From Gordionus sp. m RMFG-2023 (taxonomy: Eukaryota; Nematomorpha; Gordioida; Chordodea; Parachordodidae): a DNA stretch of 64,000 nucleotides. Under the pieces are notes generated by a model. The model saw nothing but the letters and a program-made list of their open reading frames with translations, was not told where the DNA came from and did no database searches. The DNA is taken from contig NC_088776.1 in NCBI RefSeq assembly GCF_954871325.1, positions 34,396,508 to 34,460,507 on the forward strand, given 5' to 3'. This document shows, one piece after another, positions 58,701 through 64,000 of the stretch; the stretch's first letter is position 1; each line of letters begins with the position of its first letter. The translations under genes and the position numbers were made by a program.

Positions 58701-61477
58701 GAATGTAATATGCAGGCGTGTACGCAGGAATTTGGTCTGGGGGGGGATAATAAAATTTTTTAAGAAATATTATTGTTAATTAAAAATACTAAGCATAAAT
58801 TTATTAGGACTAATAATTTTTCTATACACAATTTTAAATTAATGTGAATTACAAAAAAATTATAATATATAAACCGGCATTGAAAAACTATAATCACTTA
58901 AATGACCCTAAATTGAAATTTGAATTTTTTGAGCCTTTAAAATATATAAAGTATTAAAAATTGAAATGTTGGAAATGTAAATTAACACACAAAAAGTTTC
59001 TTAGGATAATTCTATTTTGTATGTTTTAAGCTAATTTTTCAATATCTATCCTTGCTTGGCGTTAAATGCCTATGAATATTCAAAAGATCCAAATCATTCA
59101 ATCTACTTTCAGAAGTTGTATTTCATAGGTATGTTTTTCAGAGACTTGCAGACCAGGCCCCCGAGGTGGTCCGTAGCCCGAATATTTTTTTAAAAAAAAA
59201 CCCGGGCTGGGCCTGACAATTTTTTTTAAAAAATATCTGGGCCGAGCTCTATTTTAAAACCAAATATTTGAAATCGCCATTATTAGCTATAAAAATCAAA
59301 AATAAATATAATTTATTTTTAAAAATTCGGGCCGGGCTTGAAAATTTTATTTTCAAAAAAGCCGGGCCAGGCCTGAAATTTTTTAAAAAGAAAACCCAGG
59401 TCGAAAAAAATTTTTAAAATAAATCTGTGGCAGGGCTCTGTTATTCTTCTTAAAAAAGAGAATGTTATCTTATTAGTTTACTTATGGGAAGAGTTGCTAA
59501 TATATATAACCATTTTAATACATTGGTAATATAATCTAAAATGTGTTTGAAATACTGCAAAGCATCCATAGCATTTTTTGGGACTGTATCAACCATAGTT
59601 AATCTTTTAATCATAGTTATTTAGCTAATAAGGCAACATAAGATATTTTAACATCTTCATGATAAAAATTTAATAAATATTTTTTTTCCTATCACCATCT
59701 GAAAAAGGTTGGAAAGGCTTTTGTGGAAGTAATATTTTCGGATTTTTAAGTGCTGCATGATGAATTAAAAACCATTCATTTATTTGGGTTATAAATGTAT
59801 CTAAGAGAGGGGACATTTGTTTCTACTGATCCTATATTAATGTTTTGACGATGTTCTTGCTTGCTGCAAGTCGAGAGGTACAAATATTAAACACATATAG
59901 CTCTGCTTTTGACTCAACAATGACATATAAAATATGAAATTCTTCATCAACATTAGCTCTAATTTCCTTGAGTTCTAATTAAATGCTCTACGCTATTCTC
60001 ATCTTCTTAATCAAGTCAATGTCATAGTTTTATAATTTAATAATACATTCTAATGAGAAAAAAAATTTGGAATAGGTATTGAATCCAATAATTTTCTTGC
60101 TTCTGAGGAAATATTTCTTTCAAGCCATTGTGATATTTCAGTAATAGCATTAATAATCGGCTCTTCTAGCTCTATAAAAGCTGTTACTTATTGATGGCGG
60201 AGACTCGATCTCGTTGGACAAGCTTGCAATTTCTTTCTCTCTGTTGGACAAGAATTTCAGAGATATTTATTATTTGACTAGAAATTTAGATAAATAATAC
60301 GCCACTAAAATTTGAAAATAATAGGTAAATTACGCCAATGAAAACTTGAAATCGAAATTAATTGATAAAATAACTTAGTAGATGAATGTGATAAATAAAT
60401 GTAATTAAATATATATATAGGAATAAATATTAACAAATATAAATTAATATTAACAATAAAATATAATCCGGCATCTGCATTTTTTGGCTTGGGGGGATCT
60501 GCCCCCCCACGCTGCGTACGCGCCTGGGAATATGGTATTATAAGCATTAATTTTCTAAAACTATGATTATAAAATTTTGAGGAAAAAAGTGTAAAACCAA
60601 AATAATTTTATTTAAAATGAAATCCGGCAAGGCTTTCATAGAGGGAGTCTAAAGCTATCCAATAAGATTAATGATGAAAAATCCACCTAAAGGTCTCCTT
60701 CCCTATTCGAAAATCATGGATATGCCTGAAAGCCTATATATCCAGTGAGCTAATTTTAAAATTATGATTTGCACTATATTTGTAACATAATAGCCATTTA
60801 CCTGCACAAAGTTATATTCATTTTAAAAATTATTGCCATGGCATTTAATCACTATTTAAAAAATAATTTACATTCTTGCATAATAAAGAGCCTTAAAAAG
60901 GTAGACTCAAATCTTTTCGAAGTCGATAAACTACTAATGTCCGTTAAGGACTCTACTAAACACTATAGTCATATTTTCAAAATTTAAATTATTTTAATTG
61001 ATGGCTTTTAATATTAACTAAACTACGAACCCATTAAATCCACTTTCTTATTGAATGCTTTTACTTTTATTTAACATAGAATACACTTAATACTGGTCCA
61101 CAAAATTTGCATTTCAATAATGGTTTGCTAAATCACAATAGCGTTTCAAATAGTGATTCTAATACCACTTTCAATACATTTCCCCCCTTCCATTTTAACC
61201 CTCTGCTTAATCCCAACCCTGGATCTGCAAATAAAAATGAAGACTCCAACATCTTAGACGACAATGAAGCTCTGGCGCAGATGCTTATATCTTGGTACAT
61301 GACCGGTTATCATACAGGATTTTATCAAGTTTTTAAATTATTTTTCCTAAATTTAATTTCAAATATTAAAATAATTATGATTATATTTTGTTTTAGGGTA
61401 TAACACAGGCGAAAAACGCAAATCACAAAACCCAACATGTCAATTTCAACACCAGTAATAAGAAAAAGGAATTTTGA
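55787..61477 (+). CDS. SMN: Survival of motor neuron protein, eight exons
   Basis: SMN assembles Sm cores on snRNAs with the Gemin proteins in the cytoplasm. Exons: 55787-55816, 55857-55952, 55985-56104, 56144-56305, 56345-56381, 56405-56664, 61080-61328 and 61397-61477, together 1035 nt or 344 residues. Every junction keeps frame with GT-AG. Exon 2 carries the Gemin2-binding motif [12 protein letters not shown] (about residues 20-31). Exon 4 is exactly the Tudor domain (83-136), with cage residues W93, Y100, F118 (Tyr in human) and Y121. Exon 7 has a Pro/Asn-rich stretch and then [10 protein letters not shown] and [15 protein letters not shown], the YG-box that drives oligomerisation; exon 8 adds the tail. 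Introns are 23-68 bp except 56665-61079, which holds two hAT elements. Intron 5 has a second in-frame acceptor at 56439-56440 (59-bp intron), and exon 2 may start at 55863. The gene looks intact; human SMN has 294 residues. Confidence 0.93.
56757..58530 (+). mobile_element. Decayed hAT element in the long SMN intron
   Basis: Near the left edge AGTGTTGTCAAAGGTAGTG, TTTTAGCACACTATT and GTAGCTTTAACAAACTAC are partly mirrored near the right by AAAGTAGTTAATCACACACTAC and ATAGCAGTGGCAATGTGC. Around 58212-58330 a + strand piece reads [18 protein letters not shown], the hAT dimerisation motif. A ~125-bp block with GGCTAGGACCA(C/G)TTTTAAG is duplicated at about 57265 and 57387. The exact right end and target duplication were not found. 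Confidence 0.55.
58713..60526 (-). mobile_element. hAT element in the long SMN intron
   Basis: The left end CAGGCGTGTACGCAG is inverted at the right end (CTGCGTACGCGCCTG). Flanks GTAATATG (58705-58712) and GGAATATG (60527-60534) are an 8-bp duplication with one mismatch. On the - strand, transposase pieces include [19 protein letters not shown] sequence near 60160-60090 (read [20 protein letters not shown]), in frames broken by stops. It lies between SMN exons 6 and 7. G/C-rich GGGCCGGGC motifs at 59150-59430 are a separate small repeat inside it. Confidence 0.85.
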
Positions 61478-61905
61478 CTTGATTATTTCATATAAAATAT
61501 CAAATGATAAAACTAACTCATCAATATCTCTGTTTTATATTAACATAAATTATTTCTCACCTTTTTTAAATTTGTACAATAAATTGAAACAATTAGCATT
61601 TATTAATTACTTCTGAGTTTTTTTAAAAAATATTCTTAGAAGTTTGCTGTCATATACAATAATTTAATACATAAAAAAATATATAGTGTACTATGACTAT
61701 CAATTTAAACATTATTTAAAGTACTCTTACAATTATAAGATATTCCAAAAAATGAAACTAAAATTTTTATCTCAAATCTAAATAAATAGATAAAATTATA
61801 TTTCCGTTTTTTTTTTGGACTTTTAAAATTTTATTATACCTTTTAGCCAATAAAAAAATTATAGATATGATTCATTTTATTAAAATCAAATTTATTGCAT
61901 TATTG
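61478..61905. other. 3' flank of SMN
   Basis: AT-rich, without coding signal. An AATAAA lies at about 61579, roughly 100 bases after the SMN stop, and could serve as its polyadenylation signal. Confidence 0.4.
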
Positions 61906-62340
61906 AATGGAATCAAGAGATGCCTAGGGTTGATAATGTCTGTAAAACCCATCTGTCTAGAATCACATATCATGTCAGAAACGGATATGATAGACTTAGC
62001 CTCATGATGGACTTCTTGGTAAGCCTAGCTGCTGGAAAGAGATGGGGAGGTGACAAAAGAGATGTCAGTAAACCATTTCTTTATGCTGAAACCCTCGAAG
62101 ATGAATGAAACCACATCAGAGGTGCTATATAGGTGTTTATTGGCGTTTAGGATATCATATGACGAAGGAGAACTGTAAGGATTGCTATTATTTGTTTATG
62201 AGGACACAGATCCCGTATCATTAGGAGAGAAGATCTGGCGCCTCAGTTCCCTAAGGTATTCGTGTACCCTTCTAAGCCATTATAAAAGAATTTCACTTAG
62301 TACTCCAATTGAGCAGATATTGCTAAACAAGGTTGGTTGG
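61906..62340 (+). other. GC-richer segment with unidentified reading frames
   Basis: Compared with its surroundings this segment has clearly more G and C and ordinary codon variety. A frame at 61920-62108 reads DNVCKTHLSRITYHVRNGYD then LVSLAAGKRWGGDKRDVSKP. A second at 62182-62388 reads YEDTDPVSLGEKIWRLSSLR. I recognise neither. They may be exons or remnants of a coding element. Direction is assumed from the longer frame. Confidence 0.35.
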
Positions 62341-62380
62341 GTCATTCCACGTGAAATCGATCAGGTTTTGTTGACCTTTT
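62341..62380. repeat. Solo copy of a GGGTCATTCCAC terminus
   Basis: GGGTCATTCCACGTGAAATC is very close to GGGTCATTCCATATTAAATC, the left end of the long-TIR element at 23109. No second arm is visible to the right, so this is a solo or truncated end, or one end of an element running to the left through the unidentified segment. Confidence 0.45.
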
Positions 62381-63710
62381 TTAAATAGAAATAAACTTTG
62401 CAGTATGATTATAGAATTGCATAGGTTTCGCAATTTAATTTTAAAATCTCTAATTCAATAAGTTTCCTCTATGGCAAATCAAAGCTAAAAAGGTGGCATG
62501 GGCGTCCTTCCTAATTTGGAAACACGATAAAAATAAAGATTCTAAAATATATAAATGATATCCTATATTTGGTATCATTAAATAGCCCTTGAACTCCTTT
62601 TTTAAAAATAATTAAAAAATTTTAAAAAACTTAGATTTTTTTTTATTTCCGGAATAGATAAAGGTTGATTTTTTAATATGTACTTGAACATAAAATTATC
62701 TAAAGATTATATGTTTATTAAATCAATATAAATTTATATTAAAAATTAAGTTGGAACATTATTTTTTTAAATTTTATTTTTCTAATTTTTTATTCGATAA
62801 AGAAAGTCATTAATCGTGGTGTTCTAAAAATCAAAATTAATATTTATTATGTATATAATTTAAAAAAGAACATTTACTTAATTTTGAAATATATATTTTT
62901 CTGGTTTCCATTTTGTTGGGTTTTTAAAAAGTTTGTATGTAAGTGTATAAAAGTACACACTGTTGCTGTTAGGTAATTTACAATTCCTATAATGTTGACA
63001 GGTAAATAATTTATTTTCACTGGGAAGAAAAATGAAGGATGGGGAGGACCCATGTGGATGCAGAAAGCTAACCCACACTTCTTTAGCCATTTCATTTTTT
63101 TCTACAACAACCACCAAAAGTTATACAAACAAGTTACATAGGCATTAATATCATTCATTCTAAATCTTGTATCATGATGTAATATTTTCCACTTTACCTT
63201 AATGAGTATTTCAATTCAATAAATTTTTGTTTCAATAAGACTTAGTGGAATAACCGCATGTATATCTTCGTGCTTTACCAAATCTTCTACAATTGAATTT
63301 CTTTCATTTGTATGTTTAATAATGATTTGATGGCTAAGAAATTAGAAATTAAATTGTGCAAAAGATTTAGTAAAGCACATGAATTGGCACGCAAAAGATA
63401 CATGTGATTATTATATCCGGTCTGAGAATTATTGAAATAAAAATTTATTCAAATTCTCAAGAAGGTAAGGGATATTATTTATCAAGGTACGAGATTTAGA
63501 ATGAGTGGTATTAATGATTATGTAACTTGTTTTATGATAGCTTTTGGGGTTAGTTGTAGATAAAAATCTTGCAATTTAGTTTTCAGAATCCACATGGACC
63601 CTTTTCATCCTTTATTTTTCCACTTAATGTTAATAAATTGTATCCCTCTTTCAATATCATTCTATTGTAGATCACCTAACAACGACAGGGTTTACTTACA
63701 TCCTCAGATA
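62381..63710. other. Unassigned stretch
   Basis: Overlapping - strand frames near 62874-63117 (one with CIHMGPPHPSFFFPVK) show no domain and are in competing phases. No RNA gene or paired repeat is seen. Confidence 0.35.
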
Positions 63711-63899
63711 TAGTGTTGCAAAGTCGCTTCATCTGAGCCGATTTTTCAAACGGCTAAGTATTTTATACAGAATAATATTACGCAAGTCTGAAAATTTTGC
63801 TCATAGATCCATTAGTGAAATCTCGAGGTCTAGGCAATATTTTTCTGGGTAAAATACTGAGTTAGTCGTTTTTAAATATGAAACGATTTTGCATCAATA
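63711..63899. mobile_element. Hat MITE of the TAGTGTTGTTAA family
   Basis: It begins TAGTGTTGCAAAGTCG and ends near TTTTGCATCAATA. It shares TTTTGCTCATAGATCCA, AAATCTCGAGGTCTAGGC and GAGTTAGTCGTTTTTAAA with the copy at 10803-11025, in part in the opposite orientation. Flanks CTCAGATA and CACAGATG agree at 6 of 8 positions. It is older than the exact-TSD copy. Confidence 0.7.
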
Positions 63900-64000
63900 C
63901 ACAGATGTTTTAAAATCTACCACTGATTAAGAAATTATTTTTATTTCAAAATTAAGTGAATGTGTTTTTTTTAAATTATATTAAGCTAATAATTTAGATT

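Noticed and set aside
58570-58779. 69-codon + strand frame in the SMN intron, considered as an extra SMN exon
   Set aside because: It runs across the left end of a hAT element (58713), has no SMN-like sequence, and flanking exons already join in frame without it.
62874-63117. Two overlapping - strand frames, one with a PPHPSFFFPVK stretch
   Set aside because: Different phases over the same DNA, no domain, no splice partners that extend either of them.

Overview
The window reads as nuclear DNA of an AT-rich, transposon-rich animal. Two host genes can be reconstructed exon by exon. The first is RPLP0 (large-subunit stalk protein P0, 6198-7355, + strand). The second is SMN (survival of motor neuron, 55787-61477, + strand), with its Gemin2-binding motif, Tudor domain and C-terminal YG box. 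Both resemble metazoan rather than fungal or plant versions. Their introns are tiny GT-AG introns, mostly 23-68 bp, except one SMN intron of about 4.4 kb that is filled with transposons. Very short introns and high AT recall reduced parasitic animals such as dicyemids or myxozoans, but the sequence alone does not settle the lineage.

Layout. 1-740: a 290-bp tandem repeat. 3001-5811: a non-autonomous hAT element with a reiterated end. 6198-7355: RPLP0. 7.5-9.7 kb: small repeats, a hAT-like MITE and a possible SINE. 10159-13711: a hAT element with a decayed transposase and a nested 223-bp MITE. 13.7-19.76 kb: a large fold-back element built from satellite arrays, with another hAT (16160-18369) nested in an array. 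20.0-27.2 kb: a microsatellite, degenerate arrays and a long-TIR element (23109-25402). 27.4-29.9 kb: a LINE fragment and a decayed piggyBac. 31889-34181 (-): a 20-exon micro-exon gene encoding FLYWCH zinc fingers. 34240-45194: a 10,955-bp hAT element with an exact 8-bp target duplication, two nested satellite arrays at each end and an almost intact seven-exon transposase gene. 45.6-51.3 kb: a broken Ty3/Gypsy fossil interrupted by a palindromic hAT derivative. 51622-55361: a second copy of the first hAT family, holding a 1.85-kb Mutator-like element that carries another FLYWCH micro-exon gene. 55787-61477: SMN. 61.5-64 kb: unassigned sequence and a MITE.

The most unusual material is in two groups. 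One is the FLYWCH micro-exon genes: exons as short as 15-21 nt, nearly all introns in phase 1, one intron possibly only 20 bp, and one of the two genes inside a TIR element. The other is the hAT family whose ends are TAGTGTTGTTAA followed by arrays of short palindromes. The palindrome differs between copies (GTCGAC or GCCGGC), while an inner satellite of about 118 bp carrying TGACAATTGTCA is shared.

All exon models come from reading frame, splice dinucleotides and domain match by eye. None has transcript support here.
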